A stretch of 64,000 bases of DNA, from positions 2,480,001 to 2,544,000 of the forward strand of contig OW818685.1 of assembly GCA_942493245.1 (NCBI GenBank), written 5' to 3'. Position 1 is the first letter of the stretch; each line of letters begins with the position of its first letter. The position numbers and the translations under genes are program-made. This DNA is from DAOPYU01 sp942493245 (GTDB lineage Bacteria; Sumerlaeota; Sumerlaeia; UBA8349). Positions 17,205 through 26,727 of this stretch are shown here, piece by piece. The notes below the pieces were generated by a model. That model did no database searches. It was not told the DNA's origin and saw nothing but the letters and a program-made list of their open reading frames with translations.

Positions 17205-18587
17205 TCAGCCGACAAAGCTGTAATCGTAGGGCTTGCGCATTTCGCGAGCCATATACCCGTTCGCTTCCTGGGCGTTCTCTCCCACAAAAACTTCCTTCTC
17301 GGGATCCCATTGGAGTTTTTTACCCGTGCGGAGCGAGATGGCGCCCAGGTGGCAGACCGACGCCGACCGGTGGCCCACTTCGACGTCGCAGATCGGCAAC
17401 TTGCGCGACTGCACACACTCGAAAAAGTTTCCCTTGTGGTCGTTGCTCTTGTAGAGCCGTTCCGCATTGTCGGGCAGGGGCGTGGTCAGGAGCGATTTTT
17501 CGGTGGCCTTGATCTCATCGCGATTCACCCAGATCCACCCGTCGGTTCCTTCGAACCGGATGCCGTTGTGTTGCCCCTCTTTTTTGACAGACCCGCCGAA
17601 AATGTTGTCGTCGCGCGTGGTCTTCACATTGAACACCACTCCATTGGCGTAGGTGAACTTCACCTCATACTCACTGATTGCCGTGTACCCGCCGGGGATC
17701 GGTGTCGCCAACGCCTTGCTTTCAATCTGAGTCGGAGCGACCAGCCCCACCGCCCAGTACCCGATGTCCATGTGGTGAGCGCCCCAGTCGGTCATCGTGC
17801 CGCCCGAGTAGTCGTACCAGAATCGGAAATTGGTGTGGCACCGTTGGGGCACATACTCGACCTTCGGCGCCTGGCCCTGCCAGAAATCCCAGTTCAGTTC
17901 CGGCGGCGCCGGTTTGGTCTCGAACGGCCCTTCGCGCAATCCGGCCGGCAGCCAGACCGTGACTTCTTTCAACTTCCCGATTCGGCCGTTGCGGACCAGT
18001 TCGCAGGCCATGCGGAACCGCGTGTCGCTGCGCTGCTGGGTGCCGGTCTGCAGGATGACCTGGTTGTCGCGAACCGCCTTGACGACCTGTTTGCCCTCGT
18101 CAATCGTCAGCGTCAGGGGCTTCTCGGAATAAATGTCCTTCTTCGCTTTGGCCGCCCCGATATTGATCAGGCTGTGCCAGTGATCCGGCGTTCCGTTGAT
18201 GACAATCTGGACATTTTTGTCCTCGAGCAGTTTCCGGAAATCGTTGTACTTCGCGGGTGTCTTGCCATCCTGGGTGAAATCCTTAGCCGCCCGGTCCAGA
18301 TGCCCCTGGTCCACATCGCACAGGGCGACGATGTCCCCAAAGCGCTTTGCGTCGTGCGCGTCGCCACAGCCCATCCCGCCGCAGCCGATCAACGCGATCC
18401 CTGGGCGGCTATTCGGGGACACCGGCTTGTCCGACGTCTCGGCTGCGGAGAGTTCGCGCTCGACAAACCAGAGCGGCAATCCGGTCGCCAGCGCCGTCGC
18501 GGAACACCACTTCATGAACGAACGCCGGGACACATAAAACGATTTTGCCTCCGGCGACAACCCACTGCTCTTGCCTTTTGTACTCAT
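17205..18587 (-). CDS. Tat-exported Gfo/Idh/MocA family oxidoreductase
   Basis: 460 residues from ATG 18587 (AAAGGA upstream). A twin-arginine signal (SRRSFMKW at 20-27, then a hydrophobic stretch) sends the folded, cofactor-loaded enzyme out of the cytoplasm. The NAD(P)-binding Rossmann fold has IALIGCGGMG at 64-73, and the family motif EKPLTLT is near 143. The C-terminal alpha/beta domain carries WGAHHMDIGYWA and ends MRKPYDYSFVG. Such proteins act as NAD(P)-dependent sugar or inositol dehydrogenases, or as glycosidase-type enzymes with a bound redox cofactor. Substrate unknown. Many PVC genomes carry dozens of these. Confidence 0.9.
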   Translation of the reverse strand: MSTKGKSSGLSPEAKSFYVSRRSFMKWCSATALATGLPLWFVERELSAAETSDKPVSPNSRPGIALIGCGGMGCGDAHDAKRFGDIVALCDVDQGHLDRAAKDFTQDGKTPAKYNDFRKLLEDKNVQIVINGTPDHWHSLINIGAAKAKKDIYSEKPLTLTIDEGKQVVKAVRDNQVILQTGTQQRSDTRFRMACELVRNGRIGKLKEVTVWLPAGLREGPFETKPAPPELNWDFWQGQAPKVEYVPQRCHTNFRFWYDYSGGTMTDWGAHHMDIGYWAVGLVAPTQIESKALATPIPGGYTAISEYEVKFTYANGVVFNVKTTRDDNIFGGSVKKEGQHNGIRFEGTDGWIWVNRDEIKATEKSLLTTPLPDNAERLYKSNDHKGNFFECVQSRKLPICDVEVGHRSASVCHLGAISLRTGKKLQWDPEKEVFVGENAQEANGYMAREMRKPYDYSFVG

Positions 18588-18758
18588 CGAACCAGTCCTT
18601 TCCTGATAAAATCGGGTGTCCACAAACATGGCATGCATCTAAATACGGAACATGGGCTGTGGAACCTTCCTGATCGCAATCCTGTTTGAAGGTTATGCCT
18701 GCCGGGATGATTCTGTCCAGCAAAATCTCCAGAATCGTTATCGTTACCAATTCGCCAC

Positions 18759-19982
18759 TCAGACGCGCAAAAACAGATTGCGCCGATACATCCAGAACAG
18801 GATCAGCCACTCACAGAACAACACCCCGGCCCCATGCAGAAAGGGTTCATACGCCTTGCCGGCAAACGTGAACCAGAAATCGCCCAGGTGACGCGGAAGC
18901 GCCTCGCCGATGAAACCCACAAACAGATGGGCGATCATATACGCGGCGATCGAGTTCATGCCGATGACCACCAGCGGGAAAGACCACATCCGGAAGTTCC
19001 AGATGTCAATCACCAGATAGAACGCGGCCAGAAAGAGAAAACACAGCCCCCCGCTGAAAAGCGTCCAACTCGGCGTCCAGATCTTCTTGACCACCGGGCA
19101 CACCCCCAGATAACCCAGAAACCATCCGATCCCCAAACTGACCGCGCATGCGATGGCCAGCCAACGAATTTTTTCCCAAGGTTTACGTCCACTGCTCAGC
19201 ACCCCGCCCGCGATCAGACCGAGGACCATCGTCCCGAGGGTCGGGATAAAACTCAGCGTCGCGTACCCGCCTCCGTTGTGCGTGAAAGGCTGTTCGCGCC
19301 CGAAGATCTTCAGGTTCAGGAACCAGGTGTCGAAGGCCCAGGCGGCATTTGTGTTCAGGTTCCAGTGCGCCGCAAAACCGGTAAAATACTCGTGAGCGCC
19401 CGCCCTGGCCCAGTCAAACCCATCGCCCGGCAGGGGGTAAAGCGCAAACGCCAACCAATACCCCACCAGCAGAACCGCCAGCGCACCCCACTGCACCCGG
19501 ACCGAGCGGTGCGCGAGGATATAGAGAAATCCGTACCCCAACCCGATCTGACTGAGCGTATCCTCGAACGTCCAGTTGGGATGTTCCGACCCGACCGACC
19601 GAAGGAAAACTCCAAGAAAAACCAGAAGCAACGCGCGCCAGAAGGCGTGCAGGGTTCGCTGCCACTCGGGCTGTCCCTCCGCTTTCCGCCGCAACAGGGA
19701 AAACGGAAGCGCCACCCCGACCAGAAACGAAAACGAAGGCTGAATCAGGTCGTGCAGCGAGCATCCCGTCCATTCGACATGGGACTGATGACGCCCCAGG
19801 AATGCCCAGAAAGCATTGCCCGGCAGTTTGGCGGCCACCCGGGCGAATTCCATCACCTCGGCCATCATCAGAAACATCACAAAGCCGCGGTACGCGTCCA
19901 TCGAAACGACCCGTTTGACCAGACCGCCGCCCGCCCCCCCGCTTTCTCCTCCACCCGATGCGCCGCCAGACGTCTTTTCCAT
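18759..19982 (-). CDS. DUF5009 / heparan-alpha-glucosaminide acetyltransferase-like membrane protein
   Basis: 407 residues, ATG 19982 with AAGGAAGGGG upstream. After a glycine-rich N-terminus comes RVVSMDAYRGFVMFLMM, the start motif of DUF5009/NagX-like acyltransferases, and then about ten TM helices with QPSFSFLVGVALPFS and VIGMNSIAAYMIAH. Related proteins move acetyl groups across the membrane on to sugar amines. The active-site His seen in human HGSNAT cannot be assigned with certainty here. It lies 171 bp upstream of the Tat oxidoreductase in the same direction and may be cotranscribed. Confidence 0.85.
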   Translation of the reverse strand: MEKTSGGASGGGESGGAGGGLVKRVVSMDAYRGFVMFLMMAEVMEFARVAAKLPGNAFWAFLGRHQSHVEWTGCSLHDLIQPSFSFLVGVALPFSLLRRKAEGQPEWQRTLHAFWRALLLVFLGVFLRSVGSEHPNWTFEDTLSQIGLGYGFLYILAHRSVRVQWGALAVLLVGYWLAFALYPLPGDGFDWARAGAHEYFTGFAAHWNLNTNAAWAFDTWFLNLKIFGREQPFTHNGGGYATLSFIPTLGTMVLGLIAGGVLSSGRKPWEKIRWLAIACAVSLGIGWFLGYLGVCPVVKKIWTPSWTLFSGGLCFLFLAAFYLVIDIWNFRMWSFPLVVIGMNSIAAYMIAHLFVGFIGEALPRHLGDFWFTFAGKAYEPFLHGAGVLFCEWLILFWMYRRNLFLRV

Positions 19983-20038
19983 AGACCCCTTCCTTCTTCA
20001 CGCCGAAATACCGTGAAAACAGCGTCAAGCCATGCACT

Positions 20039-20941
20039 TTACAGAGAAACCGCCTTCAGAAAATAGTCCTCATGAATCAGAATCAGAGGAAGACCTTCCC
20101 TCTGCATTTTTACGGCTTTCTCCACCTTTCGACCATATCGGGTATATGCCCAATGAGGATTTCCCTCTCCACCAATCACCAAATACCGCGTCTTTTGTGT
20201 CAACGACTTTTGAGGTTCACCTCCCCGGTCGGAAACCATCTCCATAAACTGATCTCGCGTGTACAGGCTCGATGCACCGGTAAAACAAAACTTTGCCCCC
20301 TCAAATACTATCTCGTGCTCGGAATCACACACATCCAGGATCGTCACGCTTTCTGAAACCATTTTCCCGCAGGTAGTTCTTCCCCCTTCGATATCCGCAA
20401 ACTGAAGAAAGAACTCCTTCATTTCTTCCATCCACACCTCGTCAACCCGCTTTTCCTGCAAGGCGGCCTCCACCATCACCTGAATATCGTCATACGGCCA
20501 ATTATCTTTCAGATGCGCGTGTTCTTCCAGCCACTCCGAAAGACCCAGCAACTCGCGCTCCGAAATAACATCATCCACCGCAATTCCGGCAACGATTGAA
20601 TGCAAGCGCTGCATGTCCGACTTCGCTTTCCCGGCCTCACTGGTCATATTCAGAAACTCACATAAACTCTGTATGTTCAGTCGCATCTTCTCGCTGAAAA
20701 CACACCCATCCAGAACTGCGAGTACCAGATCTCTCAATTCCGCAAAAGCGTCATGCTCGCATAGCGCCTGATGCTCCTCCATCCACAGTAGCAAATAGGC
20801 TTTCTCCGTCTCGTTCGCAATTCCGTCAATGGCGATCCCCTCAATCACCCCCAGCAGAGAATTGAAATCCCTGACCGTCCGAAGGGGTCCAGTAAATATC
20901 TCGTACTTTTCATGATCCGGATGGTACACGCAATCAGACAT
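20039..20941 (-). CDS. TerB-like repeat plus BRCT domain protein
   Basis: 300 residues. The ATG at 20941 is chosen 7 nt after GGGAGG; an adjacent ATG at 20944 is also possible. Two similar acidic helical repeats (about 20-95 and 105-185) share GIAIDGIAN/GIAVDDVIS and a following WMEEH or WLEEH, a TerB-like pattern. The last 90 residues form a BRCT domain of the NAD-dependent DNA ligase type (FEGAKFCFTGASSLYTRDQ, then DRGGEP and TRYLVIGGEGN). BRCT domains bind DNA ends or phosphopeptides. Probably a DNA-maintenance adaptor; the pairing with TerB-like repeats is unusual. It lies 18 nt behind the 137-aa gene. Confidence 0.8.
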   Translation of the reverse strand: MSDCVYHPDHEKYEIFTGPLRTVRDFNSLLGVIEGIAIDGIANETEKAYLLLWMEEHQALCEHDAFAELRDLVLAVLDGCVFSEKMRLNIQSLCEFLNMTSEAGKAKSDMQRLHSIVAGIAVDDVISERELLGLSEWLEEHAHLKDNWPYDDIQVMVEAALQEKRVDEVWMEEMKEFFLQFADIEGGRTTCGKMVSESVTILDVCDSEHEIVFEGAKFCFTGASSLYTRDQFMEMVSDRGGEPQKSLTQKTRYLVIGGEGNPHWAYTRYGRKVEKAVKMQREGLPLILIHEDYFLKAVSL

Positions 20942-20959
20942 CATCAAGCCTCCCATTCC

Positions 20960-21373
20960 TTAAATCAAGTTGGTCCCGCCTTTCTTCCTCTTCTTCCCTT
21001 CTTTGTTGTAGAAAATTCGAATCTTGGTCTCTGTACAGGTCAGGCAAACTTCTTCATCCGTGTCGATCTTTAAATCTTCACCACGTAATCCCTGCCACAT
21101 AGCCAAATACCAGAGCGAACCATCCTTTTCCTTGGGCTGCGTCTTTTTCTTTGGCTGTGACTCTTTCTCAGGATCCGGCTCAAACCCACCTTTCCAAGGC
21201 AAAGCCATAGGCCGACCGGCACAAGCCTGCGAAGCCAGACCCGCATTCTCAGCAGCCATCTCTCGGCCTCGTTCCCAGGAAGCAATCAATCCCTCGTCAG
21301 CCCCCTTCCACCGTTCTTCCCAGGAAGCATGTTTCATGATCAACGGTTCATTGATTGAACGATGAATCTTCAT
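20960..21373 (-). CDS. Hypothetical 137-aa protein paired with the BRCT gene
   Basis: Not recognised. Start ATG 21373 with GGGG about 10 nt upstream; a GTG or ATG further up lacks support. The N-terminal half is charged and helical (HASWEERWKGADEGLIASW). A Lys-Pro-Gln linker follows (PKKKTQPKEKDG). The C-terminal part, WYLAMWQGLRGEDLKID, carries a CLTC pair and ends in a Lys/Gly-rich basic tail. No signal peptide or TM segment. It lies 18 nt upstream of the TerB-BRCT gene, so the two probably form an operon and may act together. Confidence 0.55.
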   Translation of the reverse strand: MKIHRSINEPLIMKHASWEERWKGADEGLIASWERGREMAAENAGLASQACAGRPMALPWKGGFEPDPEKESQPKKKTQPKEKDGSLWYLAMWQGLRGEDLKIDTDEEVCLTCTETKIRIFYNKEGKKRKKGGTNLI

Positions 21374-21491
21374 TGTCCAAAACCCCTTCAAGTCATAATA
21401 CGAGTCAGATCCCACCCGAATCCACCCACACCCCACCCTCTCTCTATCTCTCTCCCCCTCAGCAACCAGTAGAGCACCAGACCAATTACTA

Positions 21492-21912
21492 TCAGCGCAA
21501 CGGGGACAACATAATCCACGATGCTGTTCCGGTTCGATATTCCCCCGTCATTTTTCCATCCAACCTAACCCATTCGGGAGATCTCGTCCACCATTCAGCA
21601 TCTTTGACCGGTTCCCCCCGGGCCGCCACAACTTTTTTTCGGAAAATGACGCCCCGGCCCAGCCGGGGCGCTTCGTTGCGGACAAACAGTTCGAGCAACC
21701 CCTGCCCCTTTTCCAGCAGTTTTTCCCAGGATTCGCGGTAGGCGTACTTGAGCTGCGTGTCCCGGACCTCGGTCCACCGCTGAACAAAGAACTCAACCGG
21801 ATCGCCCCCGCCCTGAAAGAGCCAGGTGAGAGACTGGTGGATGACCTGCCCGAAGACCAGACTGGCGGGGGGCAGCCGGGGACGCAGCCGCTCCACGTAG
21901 TGGAAGCGTAAT
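21492..21912 (-). pseudogene. RecB-like PD-(D/E)XK nuclease fragment A (C-terminal part)
   Basis: The minus-strand frame reads FHYVERLRPRLPPASLVFGQ, then VIHQSLTWLFQGG and EVRDTQLKYA, and goes on to SPEWVRLDGKMTGEY before sense is lost. These are the N-terminal and middle motifs of the RecB/Cas4-like nuclease superfamily. The true N-terminus is missing and is replaced upstream by unrelated sequence, and there is no start codon. It shares 166 bp with fragment B at 26.4 kb and has the opposite end of the gene. Not a functional gene as it stands. Confidence 0.65.
21742..21907. repeat. Direct repeat, left copy (nuclease segment)
   Basis: 166 bp, about 90% identical (about 16 mismatches, no gaps) to 26416-26581 in the same orientation. 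The two copies flank the beta-galactosidase gene and about 4.5 kb. Confidence 0.85.
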
Positions 21913-22294
21913 CTCGGGACGCCATATCGAATATGGACTGCCCCTCCGGACAATCCCGCTTGACAGGATCCGGCGCTCCGTGCGAATCTTTTCCCGTTCG
22001 AGCGCACCGCCCGCACCGTCGCTTCGGAAACTTTGCCCCGGCCTCGCGTCGGGTGCGCGTGGAACTGCTGGGTCCGCTGGCCCGGTGAGGCTTACGGCTC
22101 CGGGGGCCGTTCATCCGGATACTCGTCCCCTCCCCCCGCGAGGAGGATCGCGCCCCACCCACCGGGGCGGAAGCGCAAGAACAGGAAGGGATGGATTCAG
22201 TATGGTGTCCCCCGATTCCATTATGCCCTGTTCCAATACGTCAAGGCAGAGGAAGCCTAAAAGTCTTCATTCCTCATTATTTTGGATTAGAGGC
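21913..22294. other. Gene-free stretch before the beta-galactosidase
   Basis: About 380 bp of GC-rich sequence. All reading frames look like shadow frames, and nothing recognisable was found. Confidence 0.5.
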
Positions 22295-22323
22295 CTGACA
22301 GATGATCATATTGAGATTATATT
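22295..22323 (+). promoter_or_regulatory. Promoter of the beta-galactosidase gene
   Basis: CTGACA (22295-22300), 17-nt spacer, TATATT (22318-22323). The start near 22330 gives a leader of about 47 nt. Confidence 0.55.
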
Positions 22324-22376
22324 GTTTTTCGATGTGGCAGTTTGACCAGGGCATTCATTCTTAGGAGAATCGGATC

Positions 22377-25300
22377 ATGAGACGTTTATCGGTGGTGTTG
22401 GCAATGATGGTGGCGTGGCCCTTGATGGGTCAGGCACAGGACGTTCATTACATGGAAAACCTGTACCAGTTCATTGAAAACACGGATGTGTTTGAATTGA
22501 ACCAGGAAGAGGGGCACGCCTATTTTGTGCCTGAAAAGCATCTATCGCTCAATGGGGACTGGAAGTTTAAGTTCACGGATGTGCCGGAGAAGATGCCCAA
22601 AAACTTCTATGAAGTGGGGTATGATGACCGGGCCTGGGCCGATATTGCGGTGCCGTCAAACTGGGAAATGCAGGGCTTCGGGGATGCCATGTTTAGAAAC
22701 GTATCTCTGTCATTTCAGGCGAACCCACCCAATGTGCCGCGTGACTATAATCCCACGGGCGCGTATCGGCGGCGGTTTACAGTGCCCTCCGACTGGCAGG
22801 GGCAGAGAATCTTCCTGCGTCTGGAGAAGACCGCTTCTGCCTCGTTTGTTTGGATCAACGGCCATGAGGTGGGATACAATGAGGGGGCTCAGGAGCCTGC
22901 AGAGTATGATATCACGTCCTATGTCAAGCCCGGCGAGAACGTCATCGCCGTGCATGTGGTAAAATTTTCTGACGGCTATTACCTGGAGGGCCAGGACTAC
23001 TGGCGTCTGGCCGGGATCTTTGATGAGGTGTGGATCTATGCGGTCCCGAAGGTTCGCCTGTTTGACTGGGCCGTGGTCACGGATCTGGATGAGACATTCA
23101 CGGATGCGGATCTGAAGGTCCAGGTAGTGGTCAGGAATGCGTCTGAGCAGGTGCAATCCGGTTCCACGGTCAAGGCGGTGCTGGTGGATGCGAGCGACCA
23201 GGAAGTGGCGACCTTTGAAAGCGTAGCCTTTGATGTGTCTGCTCAGGGCAAGGCAGAGGTGTCGCTGTCCACACGGGTGAGCAATCCGGCCAAGTGGACC
23301 GCAGAGACGCCGACACGGTACCGGTTGAAGCTGGTGCTGCAAGGCCGGGACGGGTCTGTCTTGAATGAAGCAACCGTGGTCATCGGGTTTAAAGAGACGC
23401 AGATCAAGGGTGAGGTATTCTATCTCAATGGCGTGCCCATCAAGGTCAATGCCATGAATTCCCACATGCAGCACCCCGACCTGGGGCATGCCATGGATGA
23501 AGCCACGATCCGCAGGGACTTGGAGATCCTTAAGCAATTTAATTTCAATGCGGTACGTACGTCTCATTATCCGCCAATCAATCTCTATCTCCAATTGGCC
23601 GATGAGTACGGCCTGTATGTCATTGATGAGGCCGGCACGGAGGCCCACGCAACAGAATACCTCTCAGACAAGGCCGAGTTCCGTGAAATGTACAAGGAGC
23701 GGGTTCGCAGGATGGTGCTGCGGGATCGCAATCATCCCTGCGTGCTCTTTTGGAGTGCAGGCAATGAGAGCGGCAATGGCGTGAATATCGGTGAGGTGAT
23801 CAAGGAGGGCAAACGCCTGGACCCGACCCGCTCCTGGATGTATGGCGGGAATTCCTTTTCGCATCCCGCAGAAGACATCATTGGCCCGCGATATCCCTCA
23901 CCTGAGGACCTGGAGCGAGAGGTCGGCAAGTACGAACGAAACGAAGACGTGATTCGCCCTTCCTTTATGGACGAATACCTATCCGTTGCAGGCAATGGCG
24001 GCGGGGGCATGGATGAGTACTGGGATGTGATCTACCGCTACCCCAGGATCATGGGCGGTGCACTTTGGGATTACATCAGTCCCGGGCTGACCCAGCGGAT
24101 TCGCCAGATCAAGGATTCATCGCCCCACGCTGTTCCTGTCCACCTTATGGGCAATGCCAAACGCGTGAACACGGATCGAGGCACGGTGCTGGACCTCAAT
24201 GGCCACGACCAGTGGGTGGAGGTCTATCGAGACGACGCCGTTGAAATCAATGGTGATCAGTTGACCTTGTGCCTGGATGTCCTGCCCCGTGCCCTGGTGA
24301 GTCAGTCCGGCACGTTTCTGACCAAGGGCAGTAACCAGTTTGGTCTTCAGCAACGGGGCAAAGAGGCTGTGACCTTCTACCTGTACACAGACAGGAAGTA
24401 TACCGTAGAGGCCCCATTGCCTGCGAATTGGGAAGGCCACTGGCATCATCTGGCCGGTGTGTATGACGGTCAGACCATGACCCTGTATCTGGACGGACAA
24501 AAGGCCGCATCCGCCCCGGTGACCGGCAAGATCCAGAACTTCCCCTTCCCCATCAATATCGGGCGCAACACCGAGAGCCAGGGACAGGATACCAAGGTGG
24601 CGATCTGCGACGCCCAAATCGATCATCTGGGCGTATTTGCCAAGGCCATGGATGTCGCAAGCCTCCAGCAGGCGACTGGCGAGACTCAAAAACAGGCCGC
24701 ACTCTGGCTCGACTTTGAAGAAGAAACAGACGCAGGTTCCTTTTTCAGTTACGGCCTGGGTGCACGCACCTACGGAAGCCTGTGGCCCGACAGACAGATT
24801 CAGCCGGAAATGTGGCAGATGAAAAAGACCGTCCAACCGCTTGAGGTGACCCTGGTGAACGCCGAAACCGGCGAAGTCCAACTGTGGAACCGAAATGCCT
24901 TTTTGAGCAGCGATCATTATGTGACACAGTGGCAACTCCAGGCCGATGGCGAGGTCATTCAGCAAGGCGAACTCAAGACCTCTGCTGCCCCCCTAACCAA
25001 GCAAACCCTGACCCTGCCGTACAAGAAACCCGCTCTCAAGCCGGGTGCCAGGTATGACATCATGGTGCGATCTCACCTCAGAACCGACGAGGTCTGGGCT
25101 AAGGCGGGCCATGAAGTCGCCTGGAATCAACTGCCTCTGGCCTGGTCACTGCCGTTGGTCGAGACCCCAACCTCCAAGCAGGCGAGTATTCGGTCCAACA
25201 CCAACGAGGAACTAATCATCGCTGGCGATGGTTTCCAGTACACCTTCAATCGGGCCCAGGCCATGCTGACCTCCATACAGGTCGCTGGCAAGGAACTGCT

Positions 25301-26126
25301 GAACACCGGACCGTCCCTGAATGTCTGGCGTGCACCCCTGGCGAATGAGCAAGATTCCTGGAATGCATTCCGAGCACGCTCGCGTACTCGGACCCAAGGT
25401 TATGGCAGACAGATCGCAGCCAACTTCTACGGTGCGGGCATTGATCGTATGACTCGCATCCCTGTACGCCTGGAGGCCCATGAGGACAAGGGCACGGTGG
25501 TAGTGTCCATCCGGGATGCCTATCTGACTGGCGGCCACGAAGGCGAGCCCCTCCATGATGGTATACCCACCAACGGCTTTTCCAACGACTACCAGATCGT
25601 GATTTCCGGGGACGGAAAAATTACGCTCAAGCACACAGTCACGCCCTACGGGGCCATGCCGGTGTGGTTGCCACGCGTGGGTGTGACACTCGGTCTCAAC
25701 AAGGACTTTGACCAAGTGCAATGGGTCGGGCGCGGACCCCAGGAAAACTACCCGGATCGAAAAACGGGCTACGCAGTGGGCCAGTATAAGATGGCAGTCT
25801 CCGAGATGTACGAGCCTTACCTCTTGCCGCAAGACCACGGTTTACGAACAGACAATCGATCCGTTCGCCTGACAGATGCCCAGGGCGTGGGTCTCGAATT
25901 CTCCAGTGACCAGTTGTTCAACTTCAACGCTTATCCCTTTAGTACGGACAATCTGACCAAGGCCATGTACACCTATCAGTTGCAGCGATCCGGGGTTATC
26001 ACCCTCAATCTCGATTACGAGACCTCAGGCGTGGGATGTACGGCCCTGTCCATATTCCCGGCCTATCAGGTACCAGTCCATGCCTACACACGAACCCTGG
26101 TTATCAAGCCAATCCAGACACCGTAA
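22377..26126 (+). CDS. Secreted GH2 beta-galactosidase with inserted LamG domain
   Basis: 1249 residues; ATG 22377 has TAGGAGA 8 nt upstream. The signal peptide MRRLSVVLAMMVAWPLMG-QAQ indicates export. LacZ-type order: sugar-binding jelly roll (about 60-230), Ig-like domain (about 235-345), TIM barrel (about 345-570) with acid/base Glu464 in AGNESGNG and probable nucleophile Glu533 in FMDEYLSVAG, then after an inserted LamG/concanavalin-like domain (about 582-782, with WEGHWHHLAGVYDGQTMTLY) the beta-galactosidase domain 4 and the C-terminal beta-sandwich (GRGPQENYPDRKTG). It should release beta-linked galactose or a related sugar outside the cell. The LamG insertion is known in Bacteroidota and PVC enzymes. 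The gene sits between two nuclease fragments and may have been acquired. Confidence 0.93.
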   Translation: MRRLSVVLAMMVAWPLMGQAQDVHYMENLYQFIENTDVFELNQEEGHAYFVPEKHLSLNGDWKFKFTDVPEKMPKNFYEVGYDDRAWADIAVPSNWEMQGFGDAMFRNVSLSFQANPPNVPRDYNPTGAYRRRFTVPSDWQGQRIFLRLEKTASASFVWINGHEVGYNEGAQEPAEYDITSYVKPGENVIAVHVVKFSDGYYLEGQDYWRLAGIFDEVWIYAVPKVRLFDWAVVTDLDETFTDADLKVQVVVRNASEQVQSGSTVKAVLVDASDQEVATFESVAFDVSAQGKAEVSLSTRVSNPAKWTAETPTRYRLKLVLQGRDGSVLNEATVVIGFKETQIKGEVFYLNGVPIKVNAMNSHMQHPDLGHAMDEATIRRDLEILKQFNFNAVRTSHYPPINLYLQLADEYGLYVIDEAGTEAHATEYLSDKAEFREMYKERVRRMVLRDRNHPCVLFWSAGNESGNGVNIGEVIKEGKRLDPTRSWMYGGNSFSHPAEDIIGPRYPSPEDLEREVGKYERNEDVIRPSFMDEYLSVAGNGGGGMDEYWDVIYRYPRIMGGALWDYISPGLTQRIRQIKDSSPHAVPVHLMGNAKRVNTDRGTVLDLNGHDQWVEVYRDDAVEINGDQLTLCLDVLPRALVSQSGTFLTKGSNQFGLQQRGKEAVTFYLYTDRKYTVEAPLPANWEGHWHHLAGVYDGQTMTLYLDGQKAASAPVTGKIQNFPFPINIGRNTESQGQDTKVAICDAQIDHLGVFAKAMDVASLQQATGETQKQAALWLDFEEETDAGSFFSYGLGARTYGSLWPDRQIQPEMWQMKKTVQPLEVTLVNAETGEVQLWNRNAFLSSDHYVTQWQLQADGEVIQQGELKTSAAPLTKQTLTLPYKKPALKPGARYDIMVRSHLRTDEVWAKAGHEVAWNQLPLAWSLPLVETPTSKQASIRSNTNEELIIAGDGFQYTFNRAQAMLTSIQVAGKELLNTGPSLNVWRAPLANEQDSWNAFRARSRTRTQGYGRQIAANFYGAGIDRMTRIPVRLEAHEDKGTVVVSIRDAYLTGGHEGEPLHDGIPTNGFSNDYQIVISGDGKITLKHTVTPYGAMPVWLPRVGVTLGLNKDFDQVQWVGRGPQENYPDRKTGYAVGQYKMAVSEMYEPYLLPQDHGLRTDNRSVRLTDAQGVGLEFSSDQLFNFNAYPFSTDNLTKAMYTYQLQRSGVITLNLDYETSGVGCTALSIFPAYQVPVHAYTRTLVIKPIQTP

Positions 26127-26303
26127 CACAACCCAGGCTTCACCGTTTGGATTTTCAACAAGGCCAGACCTTCCACGTCCATCAAGACACACTTGGCCTG
26201 GATCTTTTCGATTAACGACTGGGTGGAGGGTGCGGAAATTAGTACGCGATGAAATCGCTGATTTTTCAGGGTCTGAACGCAATTTTCGACACGCAAAGAT
26301 CGA

Positions 26304-26660
26304 CTATTTTCTCGATCGCGGACGTTCCTTCCTGACGAAAAGAAGGATTTTGAGGATTGGGAATCCACAGCGGATGTGGCCATTATCGAACAGATAACGC
26401 CGTTCTGTCGGGATGGCGTACTTGAGTTGCGTGTCCCGGACCTCGTTCCACCGCTGGACAAAAAACTCGACCGGATCGCCCCCGCCCTGAAAGAACCAGC
26501 TGAGGGACTGGTGGATGACTTGCCCGAAAACGAGACTGGCGGGTATCAACCGGGGCCGCAGCCGCTCCACGTAGTGGAAGCCGTACTGGTCGGGGCAGAG
26601 CAGGTAGCGGTTGATGCGGGAGTACGAGAGGTGGGGCGTCTCAAAGGACGTGGGCTTTGT
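26304..26660 (-). pseudogene. RecB-like PD-(D/E)XK nuclease fragment B (N-terminal part)
   Basis: Minus strand reads KPTSFETPHLSYSRINRYLL, then CPDQYGFHYVERLRPR and EVRDTQLKYA. This is the N-terminal Cys and helix region of the RecB/Cas4-like nuclease superfamily. After KYA it departs into unrelated residues (IPTERRYLFDNGH) and stops at 26304. No start codon is evident at the front. It carries the end of the gene that fragment A lacks, and overlaps it by 166 bp. Confidence 0.65.
26416..26581. repeat. Direct repeat, right copy (nuclease segment)
   Basis: Partner of 21742-21907. Confidence 0.85.
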
Positions 26661-26727
26661 ACGACTCTCTCGCAGAATCTACGCAGACCGCGACGATTTC
26701 AAGTACAACGGAAACCGCCTTATTCAA

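Noticed and set aside
17187..20066. Two plus-strand ORFs of about 410-500 codons
   Set aside because: Opposite the Tat oxidoreductase and the DUF5009 gene; no family pattern.
22295..26126. Beta-galactosidase as cargo of a classical transposon
   Set aside because: No transposase and no terminal inverted repeats; the only flanking repeat is coding and diverged by about 10%.
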